Assembly: GCF_030866825.1 (NCBI RefSeq)
Contig: NZ_CP133020.1
Location: 4,340,001 to 4,404,000 of the forward strand
From: Rathayibacter sp. SW19
GTDB taxonomy: Bacteria; Actinomycetota; Actinomycetes; Actinomycetales; Microbacteriaceae
DNA: 64,000 nt
Reading direction: 5' to 3'
Part shown: in pieces, positions 40,977-49,155 of the stretch
How the letters are laid out: every line of letters starts with the position of its first letter
Position numbering within the stretch: position 1 is the stretch's first letter
Notes under the pieces: model-generated
What the model was told of the DNA's origin: nothing
The model's input: only the letters and a program-made list of their open reading frames with translations
Databases searched by the model: none
Program-made: the position numbers and the translations under genes

Positions 40977-41669
40977 TCACATGGCTGGCATGAGGCCCGG
41001 CAGCGCCGCCGGGGCGATCAGAATCAGAACGCCGAGTGCTGCGATCGCACCTGCGACCGGCACGTCGATCGTGGCCTTCGCTGGCAGGAGCTTCTGCATG
41101 AGCACGAGGGCGGCGACAGCCGCCATCCAGACGAGGTTCATGGCGCCGACGAGCAGCAACAGCACCATCAGGCCGATGCTGGAACCGACGCAGTACAGGC
41201 CGAACGCAAGTCCGGTACACGCGCCGTCGTGGCACAGGCTGCGGAAGCGGCGCTTGAGCGGCGTCAACTCATATGCTGCGACGATGATCGCGACCACGCC
41301 CACGACGGTGGTGCCGTGCGGCTTGTACAGTGCGTACATCACGACGCCGACTACCGCCCAGATTGCGAGGTACGCGACGATGAAGAACGGTGCCACGCGC
41401 ATCCGCCCGACAAAGCGCACCCGTCGCAGCATTGCCGGAACAGCACCCGGAAGCATCATGGCGGCCATCATGACGATCCACAACAGCATGAACGAAGCGA
41501 GGGAACCCAGCTCGGTTGCGACGCCCATGTTCATGCCGCGCATCATGGCGATGGCCGCGATCCAGGATGCCGCGGCGAGCGCCAGCGTGAGCGTTACGGC
41601 CGCTGCCTCACTCAGATTCTGACGCGTCGGTCTCTGACGGGTGTTGCTCTCACCGGCGATAACGGACAT
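40977..41669 (-). CDS. DUF2182 integral membrane protein
   Basis: About 230 aa, six hydrophobic segments, with the conserved MMAAMMLPGAVPAML and the Cys/His segment FRSLCHDGACTGLAFGLYCVGS that characterises DUF2182, a putative metal-binding membrane family. Function unknown. Start at ATG 41669 (GTG at 41675 in the same frame is possible). It follows the AHSA1 gene on the same strand by 12 bp, so it is probably part of the ArsR-AHSA1 operon. Confidence 0.85.
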   Translation of the reverse strand: MSVIAGESNTRQRPTRQNLSEAAAVTLTLALAAASWIAAIAMMRGMNMGVATELGSLASFMLLWIVMMAAMMLPGAVPAMLRRVRFVGRMRVAPFFIVAYLAIWAVVGVVMYALYKPHGTTVVGVVAIIVAAYELTPLKRRFRSLCHDGACTGLAFGLYCVGSSIGLMVLLLLVGAMNLVWMAAVAALVLMQKLLPAKATIDVPVAGAIAALGVLILIAPAALPGLMPAM

Positions 41670-41681
41670 GATCACGTGCTC

Positions 41682-42140
41682 TCAGCGCGTCTCGGCGACG
41701 AACCGTTCGAGCAATGCCAGACCGTCGGACCATCCGTCGGTGTGCTCGAGCCGCGCCTTCTCGTGCGGAAGCTGCTCATGGGTGATGATGACCTCGGTGC
41801 TGGGCACGGCGGCATCGGCCGCGTCGACCGCGACGAAATCAACGGTGACAAGCGTGTCCCGGTCGTCGGTGTGCGACGAGCGCCAGGTGAAGGCAAGCCG
41901 CCGCGGGCGATCGATCACTTGATATGTGCCGCCGTGAATCGTGGGGGTTGCGGAGTTCATCACGATCGTGAACCGGCCGCCGACGCGTGCGTCGATGGTG
42001 GCATCGGTGGTCTCGGCATTTCCGGGCCGCAGCCATATGCCGACGGCTTGGGGATCGAGCCACGCGTCGAACAGCCGCTCAGCGCTCGCGTTGATCACCC
42101 GGCTCACGACGATTGCCGGTGCAGTTGCGATGTCGGTCAT
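41682..42140 (-). CDS. AHSA1/SRPBCC-domain protein, operon with ArsR
   Basis: A 152-aa SRPBCC helix-grip protein of the AHSA1-like type: NASAERLFDAWLDPQAVGIW, DARVGGRFTIVMN, and LPHEKARLEHTDGWSDGLALLE near the C-terminus. Such proteins bind hydrophobic ligands; the actual ligand is unknown. Its ATG overlaps the ArsR stop by 4 bp (ATGA). Confidence 0.9.
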   Translation of the reverse strand: MTDIATAPAIVVSRVINASAERLFDAWLDPQAVGIWLRPGNAETTDATIDARVGGRFTIVMNSATPTIHGGTYQVIDRPRRLAFTWRSSHTDDRDTLVTVDFVAVDAADAAVPSTEVIITHEQLPHEKARLEHTDGWSDGLALLERFVAETR

Positions 42141-42529
42141 GGGCGCACCGCGTCGTCGTCGTCGTCGGCTGCGCTCGCGTGTGCGGCCGAACCGTTCGCA
42201 TCCGGAGCGCCGGAGACGAAGCGGTCGAGGGCAGCGAGGCTGTCAGTCCAGAACGTGCGGTAGTGCTCCAGCCATTCAGAGGCATCCGCGAGCGGTGCAC
42301 CGTTCAACGACAGCATGTGTGTTCGACCACGCACGGTTCTGCGCACGAGGCCCGCACCCTCGAGCACCCGGATGTGCTTGGACACCGAGTTGAGCGATAT
42401 CGAGAAGTTGCGCGCAACATCCGTAACCCGCTCGTCGGACCGGGCCAAGCGGGTCAGGATTGCTCGTCGAGTCGGGTCGGCCACCGCGCCGAACACTCGA
42501 TCAAGCGTTTGTGTTTGATATTCATCCAT
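42137..42529 (-). CDS. ArsR-family repressor, autoregulated
   Basis: A 130-aa winged-helix protein: RVFGAVADPTRRAILTRLA, RVTDVARNFSISLNSVSKHI and a wing GLVRRTVRGRTHML. There are no Cys-based metal sites, so it is not a metal sensor of the ArsR/SmtB kind. Start at ATG 42529, preceded by TATATT-N7 and covered by a palindromic operator, so the mRNA is probably leaderless and the gene autorepressed. First gene of ArsR-AHSA1-DUF2182. Confidence 0.92.
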   Translation of the reverse strand: MDEYQTQTLDRVFGAVADPTRRAILTRLARSDERVTDVARNFSISLNSVSKHIRVLEGAGLVRRTVRGRTHMLSLNGAPLADASEWLEHYRTFWTDSLAALDRFVSGAPDANGSAAHASAADDDDDAVRP

Positions 42530-42541
42530 GTGGGTGAATAT
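42518..42541. promoter_or_regulatory. ArsR operator over the start codon
   Basis: Arms ATATTCA (42518-42524) and TGAATAT (42535-42541), extended inward by CC/GG; the centre contains the start codon of the ArsR gene (42527-42529, minus strand) and the arm overlaps its TATATT -10 box. Confidence 0.75.
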
Positions 42542-42670
42542 AACACAGGCGCACCACGGCCGCACCTGTTTTATTCTCGGCCTGCACCCCGACGGCCGCC
42601 AGCGCGCCACTCGTCCACCAGCACGGCACCAGGGACGATGTCGCCCATTGTGGGGCTCGCAGACCTACTA

Positions 42671-42683
42671 CATACTCAGTATG
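42671..42683. promoter_or_regulatory. Palindrome upstream of the TM2 gene
   Basis: CATACTCAGTATG: arms CATACT and AGTATG around one base, 28 bp before the TM2-domain gene start. It resembles a PadR-type site in length but no such regulator is adjacent. Confidence 0.4.
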
Positions 42684-42711
42684 GTGATGGTTACCCACGA
42701 AAGGGCCCGCA

Positions 42712-43035
42712 ATGTCAAACCCAGCAGCCCAGCAACCGCCAGCAGCCCAGCAACCGCCCGCAGCACCGCAGCCACCGGCAGCACCGCAACAGACCGTCTT
42801 TGTGCAGGCGGGGCCGGTTCTGCCGCCACGGTCGATCGGCGCCGCATACGCATTCATGCTGTTCACGTTGATCGGGGTTGCCGGCATTCAACACTTCTAC
42901 ATGGGCAAGATCGGCCGCGGCATCCTGTGGCTGCTGACGTTCGGGGTCTTCGGGATCGGAACGATCATCGACCTGTTCACGTTGCCATCGCAAGTGAAGA
43001 CCATCAACGCGCGCCGCGCGGTCGGGATTTCGTAA
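42712..43035 (+). CDS. TM2 domain-containing membrane protein
   Basis: A 107-aa protein with a Pro/Ala/Gln-rich N-terminus (PPAAQQPPAAPQ repeats) and a TM2 domain: GAAYAFMLFTLIGVAGIQHF, then FYMGKIGRGILWLLTFGVFG (the conserved FY-G loop) and IGTIIDLFTLP. Bacterial TM2 proteins have no firm function. The ATG at 42712 has an aaaggg SD. Confidence 0.88.
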   Translation: MSNPAAQQPPAAQQPPAAPQPPAAPQQTVFVQAGPVLPPRSIGAAYAFMLFTLIGVAGIQHFYMGKIGRGILWLLTFGVFGIGTIIDLFTLPSQVKTINARRAVGIS

Positions 43036-43098
43036 CGCACCGGCCCATACGCTTCGGTTCGCTGACCCGATGCACAGCATTTTCGCAAGCATCGAGGC

Positions 43099-43281
43099 AT
43101 GATATTCGGCGGCTTCAGTATCATCTTGGTGATTCTGTACCTGGTGATCGCAATGGCCGTCGCGTGGGCACTGGTTCTTTGGATCGTCGTCGGCCATCGC
43201 TGGCTCGCACTTCACCCACGCCAGGGATCCGGCAGAGTGTCCACCTCGCCTGAAACACCACCCCAGCTGCCGGACCGGTGA
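43099..43281 (+). CDS. Small single-helix membrane protein (60 aa)
   Basis: One long hydrophobic helix (IFGGFSIILVILYLVIAMAV and on to LVLWIVVG), then a polar Ser/Pro-rich tail. Not a family I recognise. Its stop overlaps the start of the next gene by 4 bp (GTGA), which supports both being translated. Confidence 0.55.
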   Translation: MIFGGFSIILVILYLVIAMAVAWALVLWIVVGHRWLALHPRQGSGRVSTSPETPPQLPDR

Positions 43282-44000
43282 CTGCCGTGGAGTCGCATTC
43301 GCCGGGCCCCGCCGCGAGCACCGCCACGCGGTTCACGACACTCTGGGGAGGGTGCGGAATCGCCGCATCCGCTCTGCTCTCGCTGTTGATTGGGCTTCCG
43401 TTCATCACCCTGAACGGTGTCACCGCGCTCTCGTGGTATCCGGTGCCGAATGTGGTCTTGTCAGTGGTCTCGTTCATTGCCGCGCTCATTCTTGCGGGCG
43501 CGGTGTTCTGTCTGGGGTTCGGCGTCCGCGGCGAGACCGGACTGGTCGGTGGCTCCCGCACCGGCAGGATCGCCGTGGGAGTGTTCGTAATCGCGACCGT
43601 CGTCGGCGGTCTTGTCCGGTTGCTTGTCGTCGTGTGGTCGGGCCCGGCGCCGTATGAGCCTTTAGTCGTCCGCGGCTACCTGCTGGCGGGGCTGGGTGCC
43701 GTAGCACTGGCGAGTCTGATCGTCGCCGTTATCGTCGTATTGCGTCGCCGGGCGCTGAATCGTGCGTTGCGTTGGGGGCTGGCCATCGTGATCGCATGGA
43801 CGTTACTCAGACAGGCCGTCTCGTACTTCCCGTTCGTTCCGGCACAACCCAATGCGACCTTCACGGGCATTCTGATCTTCGCTGGCAACGGATACAACGT
43901 CGGTCTGCTGTTGCAGATTGTGCTCGGCGCGAGCATCGCTCTTCACGGGCAGGCTGCCGCGTTGCGCCGCCGTGCGGCCATCATCAACGAACACTGGTGA
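43278..44000 (+). CDS. Multi-pass membrane protein of unknown function
   Basis: A 240-aa protein with about six membrane segments (e.g. ASALLSLLIGLPFITLNGV, VVLSVVSFIAALILAGAVFC, IAVGVFVIATVVGGLVRLLV, GAVALASLIVAVIVVLRRRA). No recognised domain; no signal peptide. GTG start coupled to the 60-aa ORF upstream. It is convergent with the LysM gene. Confidence 0.65.
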   Translation: MTAVESHSPGPAASTATRFTTLWGGCGIAASALLSLLIGLPFITLNGVTALSWYPVPNVVLSVVSFIAALILAGAVFCLGFGVRGETGLVGGSRTGRIAVGVFVIATVVGGLVRLLVVVWSGPAPYEPLVVRGYLLAGLGAVALASLIVAVIVVLRRRALNRALRWGLAIVIAWTLLRQAVSYFPFVPAQPNATFTGILIFAGNGYNVGLLLQIVLGASIALHGQAAALRRRAAIINEHW

Positions 44001-44027
44001 CGACCGGTGCCGGTCGGCGGATGCCGG

Positions 44028-44909
44028 TCAGAGGCTGTCCGGATCCAGATTCAGCGTTGTGCCCTCGTACAGATACTGCTGATCGCCGAACACCTGCAAG
44101 TTCGCGTTCAGCCAGATCAAATCTTCGATCGAAATGCCAAAACGCTGCGCGACAACAGCCGTGATATCGCCCGGGGCGATCAGGTAGCTCCGCGGGGCAC
44201 CGCCGGCGGTGGTCGCTGTGACCGACCCGGTGGCATACGTTCTCGCACCGCCATCGATCGGATGCACATTCGACTGGCGAACGGGAATAGACCAGTGCAC
44301 GGTGTTCACGGCGAGAACCTTGTTCGGCCCGAGCTCGACCGGCACACCATCACCGGAGGCCACAGACGAGTACGTCACAAGAGCGACCGGGTACGAGGGT
44401 TGGTCCTCGGAACCGAGCGATGCCGACGACGAGACCGCCGTGGTCGTCGGACCACCGAGCTGGTGGTCGCCAACTCCGTGGTAGGTCAACCCGTCTCCGA
44501 CCTGGGGCGGAATATCGATCAGTGTGACGGACACCGGAATCGGCACCGTCGACGTGAAGCCGGAGTACTGGGCGGAGTATGTGTTGTCGCCGTTTGCGAC
44601 CATTCGATAGTGAAAGTGAATACTGCCCTTCGGCGAGGCCACGTCCCCCTGCGCGACGACCGTTCCCGCCGGAACGGGCGTCAGCGTTGGGCTCGGCGCC
44701 GGGGTGCCGCCCGGCTCGGCGGTGGCGGGGCGCGACAACGCCGGATTTGGGATCGCCGAGGGGGTCGGCCGCGTGGTGGTGACGGTTGCACGAGGTGTGT
44801 GGCCGCGCACGGTATCCGCGGCGGCGTGCTCGGCGACCGGAAAGCATCCGGCGAGCGTCGCGGTGATAGCGACCGCGATGCCGATTGCAGCGAACCTGCG
44901 TCGCTTCAC
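44028..44909 (-). CDS. LysM-domain lipoprotein
   Basis: About 293 aa. Signal: KRRRFAAIGIAVAITATLAG followed by Cys, a clear lipobox (TLAGC), so it is a membrane-anchored lipoprotein. A Thr/Pro-rich linker, an all-beta middle domain of unknown type, and a C-terminal LysM (YLIAPGDITAVVAQRFGIS ... LNANLQVFGDQQ...LYEGTTLNL) follow, suggesting peptidoglycan binding. The GTG at 44909 gives a normal-length signal peptide (aaggg SD, about 8 nt); earlier in-frame starts exist at 44957 and 45008. Convergent with the gene at 43278. Confidence 0.8.
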   Translation of the reverse strand: MKRRRFAAIGIAVAITATLAGCFPVAEHAAADTVRGHTPRATVTTTRPTPSAIPNPALSRPATAEPGGTPAPSPTLTPVPAGTVVAQGDVASPKGSIHFHYRMVANGDNTYSAQYSGFTSTVPIPVSVTLIDIPPQVGDGLTYHGVGDHQLGGPTTTAVSSSASLGSEDQPSYPVALVTYSSVASGDGVPVELGPNKVLAVNTVHWSIPVRQSNVHPIDGGARTYATGSVTATTAGGAPRSYLIAPGDITAVVAQRFGISIEDLIWLNANLQVFGDQQYLYEGTTLNLDPDSL

Positions 44910-45022
44910 GGAGCGAACCCTTGCGCTGGCGCTGCCACGGATCACCCTGTCGAACATACTCCTCTCGCAGCCAGATCCGGGTTTCACAGCCGACCCCGAG
45001 CTCCGCACCCGCCTCGCTTCGG

Positions 45023-46090
45023 TTACGGCCGGAAGCCGACCGTCGGAATCGTACGGCGCGGGGACCGCGGATGCTCGTTGTGCGGAAACAACTGCGACAG
45101 AAAGCCATAATTCTTCTCAAACGCCGGCTCGCCGAACCGCACGTGCTCGCGGTACCACTGTTGCAGTTCCTCTGGAGTCGGCGCAGAGAACGAACCGCCG
45201 AGGCGCTCAACCGACAGACTGCCGCTCAGGCAGCCCAGCACAAGTGCGTCCCGAAGCGGTCGACCCATCAGCAAGCCGCAGATCAACCCGGCGAGAAAGA
45301 TGTCACCAGCGCCCGTTGGGTCGAGCGCCTTCACGGCCATGCCGGGCAGCGTGACCACGGCTTCGGATTCCCGATCGAGCGCCACAACGCCTTCCGGCCC
45401 GCGTGTGACAACCGCCAGCGGAACAAGCTCGGCCAGTTTGCGCACCGCGGCGACGGCATCCGTTGTGCGTGTCCAGGCCATCGCTTCTGCTTGATTCGCG
45501 ACGAACACGTCGGCCAATTTCAAGTCGGTCAGTCCATCCAGATCCCACCGACCGGATGCATCCCAGCCGCTATTCAGCACGACTCGCGCGCCCTTGTCGC
45601 GCGCCTTCTGCAACCAGGGCGTGCTGCGGCCGCTCTCCACCGAGGCGAACACGGCCCGGGCTCGCGGCACGTCGGTGCCGACGCTCGGGTGCTCATTCGG
45701 GTGCCCGTGCGAGACCAGCGTGCGGTCGCCGTCATAGGCAAGAGACACGGTGACCGGCGTGTGCTTGCCGACCATGCGCACCGACCGGCTGATGTCAATG
45801 CCCTCGGAAAGCTCGAGACTCTCCCGGCAAAAATCTCCGTAGGCGTCGTCACCGAAGGCCGTCGCCAACGCGATCGAGAGGCCGAGCCTGCTCAGCGCCA
45901 CCGCTACGTTAGCGATGCCACCCGGGCACGTACCCATCGATTCGGCCCAACTCTCGGTTCCGAGCACCGGGGCGTGTTCCATGCCGGAAAGCACGATGTC
46001 CATGAAAACCGGGCCGGCGAGAAAGACGTCGAACTCGGCGGGTTCGATCGTCCCCGCCGTGCCTACTGTCGTTTCGCCACTGTCCGACAT
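45023..46090 (-). CDS. PfkB-family carbohydrate kinase
   Basis: A 355-aa ribokinase/PfkB fold protein. PfkB signature 2 is DPTGAGDIFLAGLICG with the catalytic base D263; the N-terminal sugar-binding region is PGGIANVAVALSRLG and the ATP-side Asn is in NQAEA. Substrate not determinable (ribose, fructose-phosphate or another sugar). ATG at 46090 is chosen (the frame is open far upstream through an unrelated region). Its position between a LysM lipoprotein and a DUF3151 gene gives no hint about the substrate. Confidence 0.88.
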   Translation of the reverse strand: MSDSGETTVGTAGTIEPAEFDVFLAGPVFMDIVLSGMEHAPVLGTESWAESMGTCPGGIANVAVALSRLGLSIALATAFGDDAYGDFCRESLELSEGIDISRSVRMVGKHTPVTVSLAYDGDRTLVSHGHPNEHPSVGTDVPRARAVFASVESGRSTPWLQKARDKGARVVLNSGWDASGRWDLDGLTDLKLADVFVANQAEAMAWTRTTDAVAAVRKLAELVPLAVVTRGPEGVVALDRESEAVVTLPGMAVKALDPTGAGDIFLAGLICGLLMGRPLRDALVLGCLSGSLSVERLGGSFSAPTPEELQQWYREHVRFGEPAFEKNYGFLSQLFPHNEHPRSPRRTIPTVGFRP

Positions 46091-46175
46091 GCAGTGAGTC
46101 TTGCATAGTCCACTGACACGCGGGAGGCGGAAATCGTGCGAATTCTCGCGGAAACCTGGCCCGCTTTCAGCCTGG

Positions 46176-46688
46176 TCAGTCTTCGCCTCGGATGACGATC
46201 GCTTCCGTCGGCGGCGAGGGATGATGCTGAACAGGGTTCTGCTGCACCGGAATCTCGGCGGTTCGCGTCTCCTCGATCGCGGCAGCAGCATCCGGATCGG
46301 CGCCGGCGAGAAATTCGTCGAGCCGGGCGACTTCATCGGCCTCGCCGATCGCCGCAGCCGCGCGCCGTAGCGCGTACAACGAGCGCAACACACCGCGGTT
46401 CGGTTCGTGCGTCCACGGAACCGGCCCCTGGCCGCGCCAGCCGGCCCTGCGCAGAGCATCGAGGCCGCGATGATATCCGACGCGCGCATACGCGTAGGAC
46501 TCGAGCGGAGCATCCGGATCGAACGTTGCATCGGCGAGCGTGACCCACGCCAGCGACGACGTCGGATGCGCCGTGACCGCCGCGCGAAGCATCCCCAGAT
46601 CGCCGGATGCTGCGGCGAGCGCAGCAACCACCTCCGGCTCGGCGGGCAGTCGCGTCTCGGGCTCGGGCAACAGGTTCTCTGCGGTCAT
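46176..46688 (-). CDS. DUF3151 family protein
   Basis: About 170 aa, an actinobacterial family of unknown function. Recognisable: ASGDLGMLRAAVTAHPTSSL, WVTLADATFDP, YAYARVGYHRGLDALRRAGW and VPWTHEPNRGVLRSLYALRR. Start at ATG 46688, which lies 6 nt after TAGCAT (leaderless); GTG at 46694 is inside that spacer. Confidence 0.9.
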   Translation of the reverse strand: MTAENLLPEPETRLPAEPEVVAALAAASGDLGMLRAAVTAHPTSSLAWVTLADATFDPDAPLESYAYARVGYHRGLDALRRAGWRGQGPVPWTHEPNRGVLRSLYALRRAAAAIGEADEVARLDEFLAGADPDAAAAIEETRTAEIPVQQNPVQHHPSPPTEAIVIRGED

Positions 46689-46761
46689 GTGCACATGCTA
46701 ACGCCGCCGGCTGGGTGGAGAGACTGTTGTGCCGCCGAACGGAACCCGAACCGCGAAGGGG

Positions 46762-46808
46762 TTGACATTCGCACCTGTCGGCCTTAATCTACAACCAAAT
46801 GGTTGTAG
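46762..46808 (+). promoter_or_regulatory. Consensus promoter and perfect operator of the second ArsR gene
   Basis: TTGACA (46762-46767), 17-bp spacer, TAATCT (46785-46790). The perfect palindrome CTACAACCAAATGGTTGTAG (46789-46808) covers the 3' edge of the -10, the predicted transcription start and the ATG at 46799, so the mRNA should be leaderless and repression would block both polymerase and translation start. Confidence 0.85.
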
Positions 46809-47215
46809 AAGCAGAGCTCAGTGACGACGAGGTGGACCGGATCTTCCGGGCCCTCGCCGACGCGACGCGGCGCGACATTCTGCGACGGACGATCGAGGCC
46901 GAGCAATCGGTCTCGACGCTCGCCGCTGCGTACGACATGTCGTTCGCAGCGGTGCAGAAACATGTCGCCGTGCTCGAGACTGCCCACCTGATCATCAAGC
47001 GGGCTGAGGGAAGGGAGCGACTCGTGCGCACCGACCCCGCCATGATCGCCCGGGCGCAGCTGCTGCTCGAGCGCTACCAGGATCTCTGGCGCCACCGCAT
47101 TCATCGCATCGATGCGTTGCTCGCGGAGACGGCCGAGACAGCTGAGACAACCGCCACAACCGACGAACCACAGTCGAAACCCAGAAACCCAGGAGGAAGC
47201 CATGCCCGTGACTGA
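46799..47215 (+). CDS. ArsR-family repressor, second ArsR-AHSA1 module
   Basis: A 138-aa winged-helix regulator: RIFRALADATRRDILRRTI, STLAAAYDMSFAAVQKHVAV and wing LIIKRAEGRERLV. Acid/Thr-rich tail (AETAETAETTATTDE). No metal-site Cys. Sits directly on a perfect palindrome that also contains its own start codon, so autorepression is very likely. The stop lies 14 bp inside the AHSA1 gene. Confidence 0.93.
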   Translation: MVVEAELSDDEVDRIFRALADATRRDILRRTIEAEQSVSTLAAAYDMSFAAVQKHVAVLETAHLIIKRAEGRERLVRTDPAMIARAQLLLERYQDLWRHRIHRIDALLAETAETAETTATTDEPQSKPRNPGGSHARD

Positions 47216-48185
47216 GATCATCAGTGACCCCGCAACGCTGACGATGAACATCCACGCCGAGTTCGATGCATCCATCGATCGCGTGTGGACCGTTTTTACC
47301 GACCCGCGCCAGCTCGAGCGGTTCTGGGGTCCTCCCGGGTGGCCCGCCACATTCACCCAGTTCGAGTTCACGCCAGGCGGCCTCGCACAGTACTCCATGA
47401 CGGGGCCGGATGGCCAGACGCATCACGCCCGGTGGGAGTTTCTCCGCATCGATGCGCCCGGCTCGTTCGAGGTGCTCGACGGCTTCGCCAACGAGAGCGG
47501 AGACTTGCTCACCGAGATGCCGCCGATGCGCATGATCTTCTCCTTCGACACGGATGGCGAGCGCACCCGGTTCCACGGCGTGACGCATTTCGAGTCCCTC
47601 AAAGCGCTCGAGCAGTCAGTCGCTATGGGCATGGTCGAGGGCACTCGGATGGCGATGTCGCAGCTCGACACCGTGTTGCAGAACCTCCGCGACTACGCGC
47701 AGGGCAAGGGCACGCGGCTCGAGGTGCTCGACGACCAGCACGTGCGCATCACGCGACTCGTGGAGGGTCCACGCGAGCTCGTCTGGCGCGCGCACACCGA
47801 GCCTGAGCTGCTGCGGCAATGGTTGCTCGGCCCCGAGGGATGGCGCATGACCGTGTGCGAGGTCGATCCTGTGGTCGGCGGACGTTACCGCTACGCGTGG
47901 GAGCCCGTCGACGGCACACCGGGGCAGCCGTTCGGATTCGACGGCGAGAACCTCGTCATCGATGCGCCACGCCGAACCGTCACGACCGAGCACATGACCG
48001 GCACCGACTACCCGTCGACGACGAACGACCTGCAGCTCTACGAGGAGGACGGCGCGACCCTGCTGACCCTCCTCATCGAATATCCGGATGCGGCGACCCG
48101 CGACATCGTGCTCGCCACGGGCATGGTCGACGGCATGGAAACCAGCTACCAGCGCCTCGAGCGCGAGGTGCTCGCCTCGGTGTGA
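47202..48185 (+). CDS. Tandem AHSA1/SRPBCC protein (two fused domains)
   Basis: A 327-aa protein with two AHSA1-like domains in tandem: the first (SIDRVWTVFTDPRQLERFWG, GGLAQYSMTGPDG) and the second (PRELVWRAHTEPELLRQWLL, VVGGRYRYAWEPVDG). Single-domain family members are usually about 150 aa, so this is a duplication/fusion. SD aggagg before the ATG at 47202. Second gene of an ArsR-AHSA1-hydrolase operon. Confidence 0.9.
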   Translation: MPVTEIISDPATLTMNIHAEFDASIDRVWTVFTDPRQLERFWGPPGWPATFTQFEFTPGGLAQYSMTGPDGQTHHARWEFLRIDAPGSFEVLDGFANESGDLLTEMPPMRMIFSFDTDGERTRFHGVTHFESLKALEQSVAMGMVEGTRMAMSQLDTVLQNLRDYAQGKGTRLEVLDDQHVRITRLVEGPRELVWRAHTEPELLRQWLLGPEGWRMTVCEVDPVVGGRYRYAWEPVDGTPGQPFGFDGENLVIDAPRRTVTTEHMTGTDYPSTTNDLQLYEEDGATLLTLLIEYPDAATRDIVLATGMVDGMETSYQRLEREVLASV

Positions 48186-48210
48186 GGCGAGCTTCAGATA
48201 GGAAGACAAC

Positions 48211-49077
48211 ATGACCGAGCTGACCATTACCACGCACACCGTGGGCGACGGTGACGACACGATCACCTATGACATCCGCGGCGACCTCGCTCAGGCGACG
48301 GCCGACCGACCGGCGCTCTTTCTCTTCGGGGCACCGATGGACGCAACGGGCTTCCAGCTGTTAGCCGACCATTTCGCCGATCGGCCGGTCGTGACGTACG
48401 ACCCACGCGGCGCAGGACGCAATCCCCTCGGTTCCGCCGACATCAGCACCGAGCAGCACGTCGACGATCTGCACCGCGTCGTCCGAGCTCTGGGCGTCGG
48501 CCGGGTCGACGCGTTCGGCAGCAGTGGTGGCGCGGTGAACCTGCTGGCACTGGCCGCCGCCCATCCGGAGGACGTGCGGATGGTGGTCGCACACGAGCCG
48601 CCCAGCGCGCCCGAACTGCCCGACGCCGACGCGATCCTCGCCGTGGTCGCGGACATGAAGCGCACCTACGCCGAGCAGGGCGATGGCGCGGCTATGGCGA
48701 AGTTCATCGCGTTCGTGATGTTCGACGGGCCGGTGCCGGCGGACTACCTCGACCGGCCGGCCCCGGACCCCGCAATGTTCGGCATGTCGGCAGACGACGA
48801 CGGGGTGCGGACCAATCCCTTGCTGCGCAACATGCCGGCGACCATCGCGTATCGGCCTGACCTCGCTGCGCTCCGTTCGCTCGGTGACAGGCTCGTACTG
48901 GCCGCGGGTGTCGAGTCTGGGCAGACGATGGCGGCGCGCGGCGCCCGAGCGATTGCAGCGGCTGTCGGCATCCCCGTGACGGAATTTCCCAGCAATCACG
49001 GCGGCTTCACGGCGCAGCCGGGAATGCCCAGTGACCCCGACGGGTTCGCCGCTCGGCTGCGAGAGGTGCTCGGCTGA
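48211..49077 (+). CDS. Alpha/beta hydrolase
   Basis: A 288-aa alpha/beta-hydrolase fold. Nucleophile elbow GSSGG, strand-loop RPVVTYDPRGAGR before it, and the C-terminal His in SNHGGF; the acid is probably in the VLAAGVESG-TM region but not certain. Substrate unknown. Its ATG is 25 bp after the AHSA1 stop, so it shares the ArsR promoter; a long hairpin terminator follows. Confidence 0.87.
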   Translation: MTELTITTHTVGDGDDTITYDIRGDLAQATADRPALFLFGAPMDATGFQLLADHFADRPVVTYDPRGAGRNPLGSADISTEQHVDDLHRVVRALGVGRVDAFGSSGGAVNLLALAAAHPEDVRMVVAHEPPSAPELPDADAILAVVADMKRTYAEQGDGAAMAKFIAFVMFDGPVPADYLDRPAPDPAMFGMSADDDGVRTNPLLRNMPATIAYRPDLAALRSLGDRLVLAAGVESGQTMAARGARAIAAAVGIPVTEFPSNHGGFTAQPGMPSDPDGFAARLREVLG

Positions 49078-49087
49078 TTCACGGTTC

Positions 49088-49142
49088 GGCCCGCGCGCAG
49101 ATGCGCTCGCCCTCGCAGAGCGAGCGCATCTGCGCGCGGGCC
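49088..49142. terminator. Perfect 23-bp hairpin, bidirectional terminator candidate
   Basis: Left arm 49088-49110 (starts GGCCCGCGCGCAGATGCG), 9-nt loop, right arm 49120-49142, fully complementary. Lies between the convergent hydrolase and YeiH-type genes. No T-tract. Confidence 0.75.
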
Positions 49143-49155
49143 ACATCGACCGCGT

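Noticed and set aside
40791..42263. 490-codon plus-strand frame opposite DUF899, DUF2182 and AHSA1 genes
   Set aside because: It crosses three well-supported minus-strand genes and shows His/Asp-rich shadow composition.
46091..46627. N-terminal extension of the PfkB kinase gene to 46627
   Set aside because: The added part lies antisense within the DUF3151 region and has no kinase similarity; ATG at 46090 gives the normal PfkB start.
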